Source: Halobaculum roseum (GTDB lineage: Archaea; Halobacteriota; Halobacteria; Halobacteriales; Haloferacaceae). From it: a stretch of 64,000 bases of DNA. The translations under genes and the position numbers were made by a program. Below are positions 39,522 to 47,484 of this stretch, piece by piece (position 1 is the first letter of the stretch; every line of letters begins with the position of its first letter). The notes under the pieces were generated by a model. That model made no database searches, had not been told where the DNA came from, and saw nothing but the letters and a program-made list of their open reading frames with translations. The DNA lies in contig NZ_CP082286.1 of NCBI RefSeq assembly GCF_019880245.1, positions 372,001-436,000 on the forward strand, given 5' to 3'.

Positions 39522-40415
39522 TCAGCCGTCGTCCAGCGCGTCCAGGGACGAGCCGATCGCGTCGACACGGGCGGGGTCGTACCGGGTGAGGTCGTAGCGG
39601 TTCGCCGCGACGGTGTCGCCCCAGACGTCGAGCGCGCCGAGGGTGACGAGTCCCTGCAGCGCCGCGCCCAGCGTTCGGGGGGTCGTCTCCGGGTCGGGGA
39701 TGCTCGCGTGGATCTGCTTCGACTGCGGATAGCTCATCTCCACCGCGGTCAGCCCCCGGCGCGCCTCGCGCCAGTGCTGCCGCAGGTACCCGAAGTTGGT
39801 CGGGTCGCTGCGGCGGAGGTGGGCGATCAGGCGCTCGGTGATCGCACGCTCCGCGTCGCCTGCTGCGGCCGGGAGCCGCCGCGAGAGCGCCGAGAGGACG
39901 GCATCGGATCGGTCGTCGGCGTCGACACCGCGGTCGTGGGCGGCCGCCGTCGTGTGGAACTGTACGCCGGTGGACGCGGCCACGTCGACGAGCTCCGAGA
40001 CGGTCGCGTTGACATCCGCGCCCTCCGGAACGAGTGCGCCGATGTCGTCGACGACGACCGTTCCGCCGGCGTCCAGATCGTCGTCGAGGTCGGTCAACGC
40101 GGTGTGAAGGTACTCGACCGGATCGGGAAGCGGGGCCTCGACGGTATCGACGACGACACCGCCGCCGATCGGCCGACCGCCGGACGCCGGAGAGGTGGCG
40201 ACCGCGTCGCCGCGGACCGTCTCGTCGACGCCGACGAGGTACGAACGGGAGGGCGAGGACGGTCCAGCCGCCTCGACGGCGTGGTGCCACTCGTCGACCG
40301 ACCGGTCGGCGAGCAAGGCGAGATGGACCCCGCCGGCGGCGGCGGCTGCCCTCGCGAGCGACGCCCCGTCGGCGTGGATCGCGCCGACCGATCGCTCGAG
40401 TACCTCCCCGGACAT
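39522..40415 (-). CDS. DUF7504-like (KaiC/RecA-fold-related) haloarchaeal protein
   Basis: 297 residues. AGGVHLALLADRSVDEWHHAVEAAG, a strand-turn DAGGTVVVDDIGALVPEG at the Walker B position, and SELVDVAASTGVQFHTTAAAHDRG recall a RecA/KaiC core that lacks Walker A. A C-terminal part with YPQSKQIHASIPDPETTPRTLGAALQGLVTLGALDVWG looks like a winged helix. ATG at 40415 is 28 bases from a TATA box, supporting a leaderless start. Family assignment is from memory. Confidence 0.7.
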   Translation of the reverse strand: MSGEVLERSVGAIHADGASLARAAAAAGGVHLALLADRSVDEWHHAVEAAGPSSPSRSYLVGVDETVRGDAVATSPASGGRPIGGGVVVDTVEAPLPDPVEYLHTALTDLDDDLDAGGTVVVDDIGALVPEGADVNATVSELVDVAASTGVQFHTTAAAHDRGVDADDRSDAVLSALSRRLPAAAGDAERAITERLIAHLRRSDPTNFGYLRQHWREARRGLTAVEMSYPQSKQIHASIPDPETTPRTLGAALQGLVTLGALDVWGDTVAANRYDLTRYDPARVDAIGSSLDALDDG

Positions 40416-40442
40416 AACAGTATCAACGGCACACGCACCAGA

Positions 40443-40451
40443 CATAAATTT
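40443..40451 (-). promoter_or_regulatory. TATA box of the DUF7504-like gene
   Basis: On the minus strand AAATTTATG lies about 28 bases upstream of the ATG at 40415, consistent with a leaderless transcript. Confidence 0.65.
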
Positions 40452-40511
40452 ACTGGGACAGATATCGGAAGTGATGTCGTACACCGTCGAACTCGTCCAC
40501 GTACACGGGCA

Positions 40512-41061
40512 ATGAGCGAGGAGCATACCGCGGGCGAACGCGACCCGAACCGGCCGTTCGAGGCCGTGCAGAACGCCGCCGTCGAGCACGCGCTGACGGT
40601 CGGCGAGTCGCGTGACGCGCTGGCGCTCGTCGGCGCGCTTGAAACCGGTCCGAGGGCGACGCTCCGACCGCGATTCGGGACTCGGTCGGCTTGGGGACGC
40701 CTCCGGCCGCGATAGCGAACCCGCCCCGGCGTCGCGAACCCGGGCTGGGACATCCTCGGACGCGCCGTCGATGACGCTCTCGGTGGTGCTCGGCGCGTGG
40801 ATCGGACTCCGTTCGGGACCGGAGAATGGCCCCTCGGCCGCGTCGTCATTCGAGGCGGCGACCGAGCCACGTCCGTTCGACGGCGGCGACGCGGACGCTC
40901 CGCCGGCGGTGGTCGGCGCCGTCGTCGCCTGCGAGCGGTTCGACGTGTCGCCCTCGTCCGCCGCGTCGCTCGCCGAATGCGGGACGGCATCGGTCCGGCG
41001 GCTGCTCGCCGAACGTGGGGGATCGGACGGGTCGGCGAACGACCCCCCGAGCGAGCGGTGA
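40512..41061 (+). pseudogene. Decayed gene with apparent frameshifts upstream of tbp
   Basis: Good halophilic coding signal moves between frames. The first ~43 codons from ATG 40512 (MSEEHTAGERDPNRP ... ALALVGAL) degrade into Arg-rich sequence with a stop at 40715. A second frame looks coding from ~40645 to 40735 (RSEGDAPTAIRDSVGLG), and a third from ~40760 to the TGA at 41059-41061 (ACERFDVSPSSAASLAECG). At least two indels are needed to join them. The original product is not recognised; sequencing error is an alternative. Confidence 0.5.
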
Positions 41062-41092
41062 CCGGGGGGCGGCGACCGCGGAGACACCCGGC

Positions 41093-41115
41093 TTTATAAC
41101 CCCGCGGTTTATAAA
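41093..41115 (+). promoter_or_regulatory. Two tandem TATA boxes before tbp
   Basis: TTTATAA (41093-41099) and TTTATAAA (41108-41115) lie 15 bases apart. The downstream one is centred about 27 bases from the ATG at 41139, giving a leaderless start. The upstream one could be an alternative promoter or a TBP autoregulatory site. Confidence 0.7.
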
Positions 41116-41138
41116 GGAACGCAGAGGAACGACGACGC

Positions 41139-41699
41139 ATGACGGACCCGGCAGAATCCATCGAGATTCAGAACGTTGTAGCATCGACGGGGATCGGGCA
41201 GGAGCTCGACCTCGAAGCCCTGGCCGAGGACCTCCCGGGCGCGGACTTCAACCCGGACAACTTCCCCGGGCTGGTGTACCGAACGCAGGAGCCGAAGGCG
41301 GCCGCCCTCATCTTCCGCTCCGGGAAGATCGTCTGCACGGGCGCCAAGAGCATCGACGACGTGCACGACGCCCTCGGGATCATCTTCGAGAAGCTCCGCG
41401 GGCTGAAGATCCCGGTCGAGGACGACCCGGACATCACTGTCCAGAACATCGTCTCGTCGGCCGACCTGGGCCACCAGCTCAACCTCAACGCCCTCGCGAT
41501 CGGGCTCGGGCTGGAGGACGTGGAGTACGAGCCGGAGCAGTTCCCGGGCCTCGTCTACCGGATGGACGAGCCCGACGTGGTGATCCTCCTGTTCGGCTCG
41601 GGGAAGATCGTCATCACTGGCGGCAAACGCACCGACGACGCCGAGGAGGCGGTCGAGGAGATCGTCGACCGCATCGAGGCGCTCGGCCTCCTCGGGTAG
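41139..41699 (+). CDS. tbp: TATA-box binding protein
   Basis: 186 residues made of two direct repeats (about 8-95 and 98-186) with matching segments NFPGLVYRTQEPKAAALIFRSGKIVCTGAKS and QFPGLVYRMDEPDVVILLFGSGKIVITGGKR. It binds the TATA box and, with TFB and RNA polymerase, starts transcription. Strongly acidic as in all haloarchaeal TBPs. Haloarchaea often carry several tbp genes; whether this is the housekeeping one cannot be told. Confidence 0.97.
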   Translation: MTDPAESIEIQNVVASTGIGQELDLEALAEDLPGADFNPDNFPGLVYRTQEPKAAALIFRSGKIVCTGAKSIDDVHDALGIIFEKLRGLKIPVEDDPDITVQNIVSSADLGHQLNLNALAIGLGLEDVEYEPEQFPGLVYRMDEPDVVILLFGSGKIVITGGKRTDDAEEAVEEIVDRIEALGLLG

Positions 41700-41804
41700 G
41701 CCCTCCCCTCCACAGGTAGGCCCTCCCTCCCACGATTCCCCGTGGCCACGGTAGCGACCGCCTACCGTTCGGTCCGCGACCCGATCGCCGTCCGAACGCC
41801 GTGT

Positions 41805-41848
41805 TGTCGGGGAAATAAGTATATACTCGGAGGGCACATTGCCCGACA
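41805..41848. promoter_or_regulatory. Inverted repeat centred on a TATA box
   Basis: TGTCGGG (41805-41811) and CCCGACA (41842-41848) flank AAGTATATAC (41817-41826). The symmetry centre falls on the TATA element and the right arm ends two bases before the GTG at 41851. This geometry suits a dimeric repressor that would block the promoter. Confidence 0.55.
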
Positions 41849-41850
41849 TA

Positions 41851-42483
41851 GTGGCTTCCCGACAGGGCGCCGCCGACGCTCCCACGGCGTCGGCGCACAC
41901 CGGTCGCGGCGGCTCGTCCACGAACACCCGGGCACGCACCCGCTCGCCCGACACACCCGAACGGGCGCGTGACGTTTCCGCGCCGCCCGAACGCGACCCC
42001 GGACGGTACGCGCAGACGGACCACTTCCGACGCCGCCTGCGCCAGCAGGGTCGCTACATCACCCTCCCAGTGGCGGGCGAGGCGATCAGGAACGGCCAGC
42101 TCCGCTGGAACACCTCCGACGGCTGGCGGTTCGCGCTCGTCCGCGACGGCGTTCGCTTCGTGATCGTCGTCGGCGACACGGAGACGCCCTCCCCGGTGCT
42201 GGTCACCGGCTGGACGGAGATCGCCGACTGGGAGGCCGCGGTCGCGTCCGACCGCTGGGACGAGGCCGACGTCAACACGATCCGGCTGCGCGCGGACCTC
42301 TCGGAACACAAGGAGCGGCAGATCCCCGGGCGGATCCGGCCGCGCGTCGTCACCCGTCCGTTCACGGTCGGGGGCCACCGCGTCCGCACCGGCGCCGGCG
42401 ACGGACACGTCGACTGTGTCGACTGCGGCGCGCGCTTCCGCTCGAAGCGCGAACTGTGCGAGCTTCCCTGCGGCGCGCGCTGA
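41851..42483 (+). CDS. Haloarchaeal protein with C-terminal zinc motif, unknown function
   Basis: 210 residues from GTG at 41851 (MASRQGAADAPT), chosen because the TATA at 41817-41826 then gives a leaderless start. A disordered N-terminus (~60 residues) precedes a beta-rich core (WRFALVRDGVRFVIVVGDTETPSPVLVTGWTEIADWEAAVASD) and a C-terminal CVDCGARFRSKRELCELPC zinc motif. Not recognised. Confidence 0.7.
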   Translation: MASRQGAADAPTASAHTGRGGSSTNTRARTRSPDTPERARDVSAPPERDPGRYAQTDHFRRRLRQQGRYITLPVAGEAIRNGQLRWNTSDGWRFALVRDGVRFVIVVGDTETPSPVLVTGWTEIADWEAAVASDRWDEADVNTIRLRADLSEHKERQIPGRIRPRVVTRPFTVGGHRVRTGAGDGHVDCVDCGARFRSKRELCELPCGAR

Positions 42484-42567
42484 CCGCGGGGGACACCGCT
42501 TCTCAACGTTCGCCGGACCCGGCCGCCGAGCGCGGTTCCTTTACGCGCCGGCGACGTACCGCGAGCA

Positions 42568-44505
42568 ATGACTGACGACGGCGACGAGCCGCCCGCGGGC
42601 GGCGGCGTCGGCGAGGACGGCGACGGCGTCAACGTGAACGACGACGACGGCGTCGACGCGAACGAAGACGTCGTCGACGACGGTGTCGCCGACGAGGCCC
42701 CCGCCGACCTCACGATCGACGGCTTCTACGACGCCGTCGAGGCGGCGGGGCGCCCGGTGCTCACAGCTTCGGGGGTCGCACGCGAGACCGACCGCACGCA
42801 GGCGGCGGCGCGCGATCACCTCGACGCGCTCGCCGAGGAAGGGTCCGTCGAGCGCGTCGACGTGGAGTCGGACCCAGTGGTGTACTACCCGAGTAGCTGG
42901 GGCGACCTGGCCGAGCGCGAGCGGGTGGTCATGTTCCCGACGCGCCGGCAGATCGTGGTGGACCAGCCCACACAGTACACCCGTGCGATGCTCGCGGACT
43001 TCGCCCACCTCGTCGACTCGACCGGGACCGAACCCGGCACCCGCGGCTACCTCTACGAGATCCGCCAGGAGGACATCTGGGCGGCACCGTTCGAGGAGTT
43101 CGCCGAGTTGCTCGCGCGGATGCGGTCGGTGCTGCCGCGGCGCTCGCCGCATCTGGAGGAGTGGGCGGAAAACCAGTGGAAGCGCGCGCGGCAGTTCCGC
43201 CTTCGCACCCACGAGGACGGTTACGTCGTGCTGGAGGCCGACCGCGAGGAACTGATGGGCAACGTCGCCCGCCAGAAGCTCGACGAGTCCGTGTTACAGG
43301 CGGAACTCTCGGACACCGAATCGTGGGTGAACGACGAAGAGATCGGCCGCGTGAAACGCGTCCTCTACGATGCTGGCTACCCCGTCATCGACGAGCGCGA
43401 TCTCGAATCGGGCGACCCCCTCGACGTGACGCTAGAGGCGGACCTCCGCGCGTACCAGACGGACTGGGTCGACCGCTTCACCGAGCAGCGGGCGGGCGTG
43501 TTCGTCGCGCCGCCGGGGTCGGGCAAGACCGTCGCCGCGCTGGGCGCCCTGGAGGCGGTCGGCGGCGAGACGCTTATCCTCGTCCCGTCCCGGGAACTCG
43601 CCGGACAGTGGCGTTCCGAGATCCTCGCTCACACCGACCTCGACGACGCCGATATCGGCGAGTACCACGGCGGCGAAAAGGAGATCGCGCCGGTGACGAT
43701 CGCCACCTATCAGACCGCTGGAATGGACCGCCACCGCTCGCTGTTCGACTCCCGCGAGTGGGGGCTCGTGATCACGGACGAAGCACACCACATTCCCGCC
43801 CCGGTGTTCCGGCGGGCCGCGGACCTCCAGAGCAAACATCGCCTCGGCCTGTCGGCGACGCCGATACGGGAGGACGACAACGAGGAGGAGATCTTCACGC
43901 TCATCGGCCCGCCCATCGGCACCGACTGGGGCGCGCTGTTCGACGCCGGGTTCGTCCAGGAGCCGGAAGTCGAGATCCGGTACGTCCCGTGGCGCGACGA
44001 CGAGGCCGAAAACGAGTGGGCCAGCGCCGACGGCCGCCAGCGCCACATGGCCGCCGCACGCAACCCGGCGAAGGCCGACGAGGTGCGTCGCCTGCGCGAG
44101 CGTCACGGCGACGCGAGGGCGCTCGTGTTCGTCGACTACCTCGACCAGGGCGAGGCGCTCGCGGCCGAGTTGGGCGTCCCGTTCGTCTCCGGGGAGACGC
44201 GCCACCACGTCCGACAACGACTCTTCGAGGAGTTCCGGCAGGGCGAGCGCCGGACGCTCGTCGTCTCGCGGATCGCCGACGAGGGGATCGACCTCCCGAA
44301 CGCGGAGCTGGCCGTCGTCGCATCCGGGCTCGGGGGGAGTCGCCGGCAGGGCGCACAGCGTGCAGGGCGGACGATGCGTCCCGCGGGATCGGCGCTCGTG
44401 TACGTGCTCGCGACCCGGGGGACCAGCGAGGAGGACTTCGCACAGCGGCAGATGAACCACCTCGCGGAGAAGGGGATCCGCGTCCACGAGCGGACCGTCG
44501 AGTAG
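42568..44505 (+). CDS. XPB/Rad25-type superfamily 2 DNA helicase
   Basis: 645 residues. A ~45-residue acidic tail and a winged-helix-like segment (LTASGVARETDRTQAAARDHLDALAEEGSVE) precede the helicase core: motif I PPGSGKT, motif II DEAHHIP, motif III LSATP, motif VI QRAGRTMRP. Archaeal XPB proteins remodel DNA in repair and transcription-coupled processes. The ATG at 42568 lies 25 bases after a start-proximal GTTCCTTTACG stretch. No Bax1 nuclease gene follows, unlike in many archaea. Confidence 0.9.
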   Translation: MTDDGDEPPAGGGVGEDGDGVNVNDDDGVDANEDVVDDGVADEAPADLTIDGFYDAVEAAGRPVLTASGVARETDRTQAAARDHLDALAEEGSVERVDVESDPVVYYPSSWGDLAERERVVMFPTRRQIVVDQPTQYTRAMLADFAHLVDSTGTEPGTRGYLYEIRQEDIWAAPFEEFAELLARMRSVLPRRSPHLEEWAENQWKRARQFRLRTHEDGYVVLEADREELMGNVARQKLDESVLQAELSDTESWVNDEEIGRVKRVLYDAGYPVIDERDLESGDPLDVTLEADLRAYQTDWVDRFTEQRAGVFVAPPGSGKTVAALGALEAVGGETLILVPSRELAGQWRSEILAHTDLDDADIGEYHGGEKEIAPVTIATYQTAGMDRHRSLFDSREWGLVITDEAHHIPAPVFRRAADLQSKHRLGLSATPIREDDNEEEIFTLIGPPIGTDWGALFDAGFVQEPEVEIRYVPWRDDEAENEWASADGRQRHMAAARNPAKADEVRRLRERHGDARALVFVDYLDQGEALAAELGVPFVSGETRHHVRQRLFEEFRQGERRTLVVSRIADEGIDLPNAELAVVASGLGGSRRQGAQRAGRTMRPAGSALVYVLATRGTSEEDFAQRQMNHLAEKGIRVHERTVE

Positions 44506-44522
44506 CCGCCGCCGTCGCCGTC

Positions 44523-45089
44523 CTATCGTTCCAGCGGCGCGTCGTCGAACCGCGCCCCACAGTCGCCGCACTCGACGACCGGGTCGTTCGCCCCATCTGT
44601 CGTGAACCCGAGGTCGTCTCTCCCGCAGTCCGGACACGGCGCGGGCGTGTGTTCCGCCTCGCAGGCTGGACACGCGAACGTCAGGTCGCCGTCGGTGTGG
44701 AGACGGAGCGAGTCCGCCCCGCAGTCGGGGCACGTCGCCGGGACGCGCACGTCGTCGCTGTCGCGGGGCGAGCCGAGCGCGAACGCGACGAGGTCGTCGT
44801 CGCCGTCGCCGTCGTTGTGGCCGGTCTGGAACTCGCCGGGTGCGAACCGGATCGCCTCGCCGGCCTCGACCCGAACGTCCCCCTCGAGCGTCTCGAACGT
44901 CGCCACACCGGCGACGACGACGAACACCTCCTCCTGATCGGCGTGTGCGTGGAGTCCGCTCGGGAACCCGTCGCCGGGAGCGATCCGGTAGCGGTTGATC
45001 GCGACGTGTTCGGTCCCGAGCGCGTCGCCGAGCCGGACCGTTCCTCGCTCCTCGCCGTCGCCGCCGTCGCGAAACGTAGCGTGCTCCAC
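44523..45089 (-). CDS. Cupin protein fused to zinc-ribbon tail
   Basis: 188 residues from GTG at 45089. The cupin barrel has motif 1 LHAHADQEEVFVVVAG (metal ligands HxH...E) and motif 2 FAPGEFQTGHND. The C-terminus carries three CxxC-rich ribbons (CPDCGADSL, CPACEAEHTPAPCPDCG, CGDCGARF). Its start lies two bases after the stop of the upstream gene (45092), so they are coupled. Substrate unknown; sugar or small-ligand sensing is possible. Confidence 0.82.
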   Translation of the reverse strand: MEHATFRDGGDGEERGTVRLGDALGTEHVAINRYRIAPGDGFPSGLHAHADQEEVFVVVAGVATFETLEGDVRVEAGEAIRFAPGEFQTGHNDGDGDDDLVAFALGSPRDSDDVRVPATCPDCGADSLRLHTDGDLTFACPACEAEHTPAPCPDCGRDDLGFTTDGANDPVVECGDCGARFDDAPLER

Positions 45090-45091
45090 GG

Positions 45092-45892
45092 CTACTCGTC
45101 CTCTCCGTCGTCGAACGCCGGTTCCCCCCACTTGTCATCGGCGTCGACGGGGTCGACCGCGTGGGCCACCTGCGCGCCCGAGAAGTCCACGTCGTGCAGA
45201 GCCATGTTGAGCCGCTGCCAGCGGGCGCTTTGCTCGTCCTCCCCCTTCGGGCCGACGCGGGCGCCGTGCGTCTTGAAGAACTCGTCGCCGCGCCCGAGTC
45301 GACTTCCCTCCCCCGTGTGCTTGTCGAACACCACGTCGTACTCGCCGCCGGGCTCGAACTCGCCGACCGGGAAGTCAACCTGCGGCTCGCCGCCCGTTTC
45401 GCGCGCCTCGGCGCGCTCGGCGGCGGCGTTGCGGAAGAACTCGTCGGCGTTCGGCGCCTCCCGGGAGGAGCTCGCGCGTGCGCACGCCAGCGCGGCGTGG
45501 ATCGCACACAGTCGGCCGCGCCACTCGGCGGGGTCCCAGCGGTCGGTCGCGAGCGTCTCGTAGCGTTCGACCAGCAGCGCGACCTCCTGGCCGGCACGGA
45601 GGTCCTCGACGACGTACAGGTGGAGGCGCTCCCAGAGGTTCCACGCGAACCCCGAACGGGCCAGTTCCCAGGCGGCCCACGCGGCGACCTCCTCGTCGGA
45701 GCGGCGGACCGCCTTCTGCAGCAGGCTCGACACCGCATACCGGTTGTAGCCGCCCAACGTCTCGTCGGCATCCATCGGTTCGCCGAAGTCGTTCGTGTCG
45801 TCGGCGTCCGGGTCGCGATCGGAGAGTTCCCCGTCGGCGCCGAACGTCGTCTGTCGGCTCGCGTCGTCGCCCATGACATCCGCGCTGTCCAC
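45092..45892 (-). CDS. Stand-alone clamp-loader/RarA C-terminal-like protein
   Basis: 266 residues. GGYNRYAVSSLLQKAVRRSDEEVAAWAAWELARSGFAWNLWERLHLYVVEDL resembles the helical collar domain at the C-terminus of RarA/MgsA and clamp-loader ATPases, but no AAA+ ATPase module is present. The rest contains FDKHTGEGSRLGRGDEFFKTHGARVG near residue 190-220. Acidic ends. It could be an adaptor in DNA replication or repair; this is inference from local resemblance only. Confidence 0.65.
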   Translation of the reverse strand: MDSADVMGDDASRQTTFGADGELSDRDPDADDTNDFGEPMDADETLGGYNRYAVSSLLQKAVRRSDEEVAAWAAWELARSGFAWNLWERLHLYVVEDLRAGQEVALLVERYETLATDRWDPAEWRGRLCAIHAALACARASSSREAPNADEFFRNAAAERAEARETGGEPQVDFPVGEFEPGGEYDVVFDKHTGEGSRLGRGDEFFKTHGARVGPKGEDEQSARWQRLNMALHDVDFSGAQVAHAVDPVDADDKWGEPAFDDGEDE

Positions 45893-45994
45893 GTCGCGTG
45901 CGATAAACCCCCCGACGGGGCCGTGGCTCGGCGTGACGTAGTGGGGTCGAATGAGAACCCTTAAGTCCGAATCGGCGGGTATCTGTTGATGTAT

Positions 45995-46068
45995 CCGGGT
46001 TTAGCTCAGCCTGGTAGAGCAGCCGACTGTAGATCGGCTTGCCCCCCGTTCAAATCGGGGAACCCGGA
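45995..46068 (+). tRNA. tRNA-Tyr (anticodon GTA)
   Basis: 74 bases. Acceptor CCGGGTT pairs with AACCCGG plus A, anticodon stem GCCGA/TCGGC closes loop CTGTAGA (anticodon GTA), and the T-arm is CCCCG-TTCAAAT-CGGGG. No intron. Its 3' end is repeated twice downstream. Confidence 0.95.
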
Positions 46069-46367
46069 CTTTCTGTCGCCGCCACGGCGAGGGAGCGGAG
46101 CGACCGAGCCGGCGGCGACGAAGCCGATCCGTGAACCGATTTGAGCACGGAAGACGCGCGCAGCGGAGCGAGCACGTCTTCAGGAGTTCAAATCGGGGAA
46201 CCCGGACTTCTGTTGCTGCCGTCGCGAGCGAACGAAGTGAGAGAGCCGGCAGCAACGCAGCCGATCAGTGAGCCGATTTGAAGAGACGAGTCGCAGTCCG
46301 GAACGGCGAGCGGAGCGGCCGCATGCCCGAACCGTCTCGGCGTATTCAAATCGGGGAACCCGGACTT
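46049..46367 (+). repeat. Tandem repeats of the tRNA-Tyr 3' end with structured spacers
   Basis: The 23 bases from the T-loop to just past the acceptor (beginning TTCAAATCGGGGAACCCGG) occur at 46049-46071 (in the tRNA), 46187-46209 and 46345-46367. Each interval contains a GC-rich hairpin (GTCGCCGCC/GGCGGCGAC in the first, GTTGCTGCC/GGCAGCAAC in the second), then AAGCCGATC-type sequence ending CCGATTTGA, which is complementary to the start of the repeat, then another hairpin (GAAGACG/CGTCTTC; GAGACG/CGTCTC). No integrase or other gene lies between. Confidence 0.85.
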
Positions 46368-46404
46368 CTCGCGGCACGTCGCTCCCGACCGCCGACCACG
46401 ATCA

Positions 46405-46411
46405 TATATAA
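46405..46411 (+). promoter_or_regulatory. TATA box of the DUF4097 lipoprotein gene
   Basis: TATATAA lies 27 bases before the ATG at 46438, predicting a leaderless or nearly leaderless transcript. Confidence 0.7.
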
Positions 46412-46437
46412 CCGTTTCCACGAGTTGTCGAGCCGAC

Positions 46438-47316
46438 ATGGTTCGTCACCGCTTGAAGGGGTGGGCTGTCGAACGCGAGAGCGTGAGCCGAGATCTCACG
46501 CGTCGCCGCGTCCTCGCGGGCGGCGCAACGGCCCTCCTGGCATCGATCGCCGGCTGCAGCGGCGCGACGCCGTTCGTCGGCAAGCGAACCGAGCGCGACG
46601 AGACGGTCGCCGTCGACGGAGCCGAACGGCTCGTCGCCCGAACCGACCTGGGCGACGTGACGCTTCGTGCCGAAGCGCGCGACGACGTCGTCGTGCGGAT
46701 CACGAAACAGGCGAGCAGCGTCACGGCCGACCTCTCGGATCTCGCCTTCCGGGTCGAACGGTCGGGGGGCGACCTCGTCCTCCGTTCGGAGTTCACCGGG
46801 GACACGGAGTTCTTCGGCGGTCGCCCGTCGATGTCGCTCGACGTGACGTTGCCCCGATCGCTCCCGGTGTCGGCCGTCCGGAGTTCCGTCGGCGACGTCT
46901 CCGTCGACGGCGTCGACGGCGACGTGGACGCCGAGACGGACACCGGTGACGTCCGCCTCCGCGGCGTCTCGGGGTCGGTTCGGGCGGCGGCGTCGACCGG
47001 CGACGTGACGGTGGCCGATCCTGACGCGATCCGTGGCGCGCGGACCCAGACCGGCGACGTGACCGCCGACGTCCCCGACCTCGACGGCGACGTCCGGGTC
47101 GAGTCGCGAACCGGCGATGTCGCGGTCGCGGTCGGCGGGAACGTCGACGCCGACCTGCGGGTCGCTACCAGCACCGGCGACGTGTCGGTCGACGGGGTGT
47201 CGCTGTCGGAGGCGACCCGGACCGACGAGCTCGTGACCGGCACGCTCGGCGAGGGCGGCCCCTCCCTCGCAGTCGAGACCCGTACCGGCGACGCGTCAGT
47301 CTCCCCGCTGAACTGA
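46438..47316 (+). CDS. DUF4097-type beta-helix lipoprotein (Tat-exported)
   Basis: 292 residues. A twin-arginine stretch (LTRRRVLAGGATALLASIAGC) with lipobox IAGC near residue 39 directs Tat export and lipid anchoring. The body is a DUF4097-like repeat array with the recurring TGDV/GDVSVDG motif (DTGDVRLRGVSG, STGDVTVAD, QTGDVTADV, RTGDVAVAV, STGDVSVDG), forming a right-handed beta helix. Probably a cell-surface adhesin or structural protein. Confidence 0.85.
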   Translation: MVRHRLKGWAVERESVSRDLTRRRVLAGGATALLASIAGCSGATPFVGKRTERDETVAVDGAERLVARTDLGDVTLRAEARDDVVVRITKQASSVTADLSDLAFRVERSGGDLVLRSEFTGDTEFFGGRPSMSLDVTLPRSLPVSAVRSSVGDVSVDGVDGDVDAETDTGDVRLRGVSGSVRAAASTGDVTVADPDAIRGARTQTGDVTADVPDLDGDVRVESRTGDVAVAVGGNVDADLRVATSTGDVSVDGVSLSEATRTDELVTGTLGEGGPSLAVETRTGDASVSPLN

Positions 47317-47484
47317 CCCGCGCCGAACTGAATCCCCGCTGAACACGGTCCCCCGATTCGGCCCTCCCCCTCGTTTTCGATCGGTTCCCCGACGGCGAGC
47401 CGCATCACGTCGCGATCGACACGGCGAACCACCGGGTCGACGAGTCACAAAAAAGCGCGTGCCAGCGTATCAGGCGTCGGCTCG

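Noticed and set aside
46049..46367. Genomic island bounded by tRNA-Tyr att sites
   Set aside because: The repeated 3' ends are only 138-158 bases apart and no integrase or cargo gene lies between or next to them.
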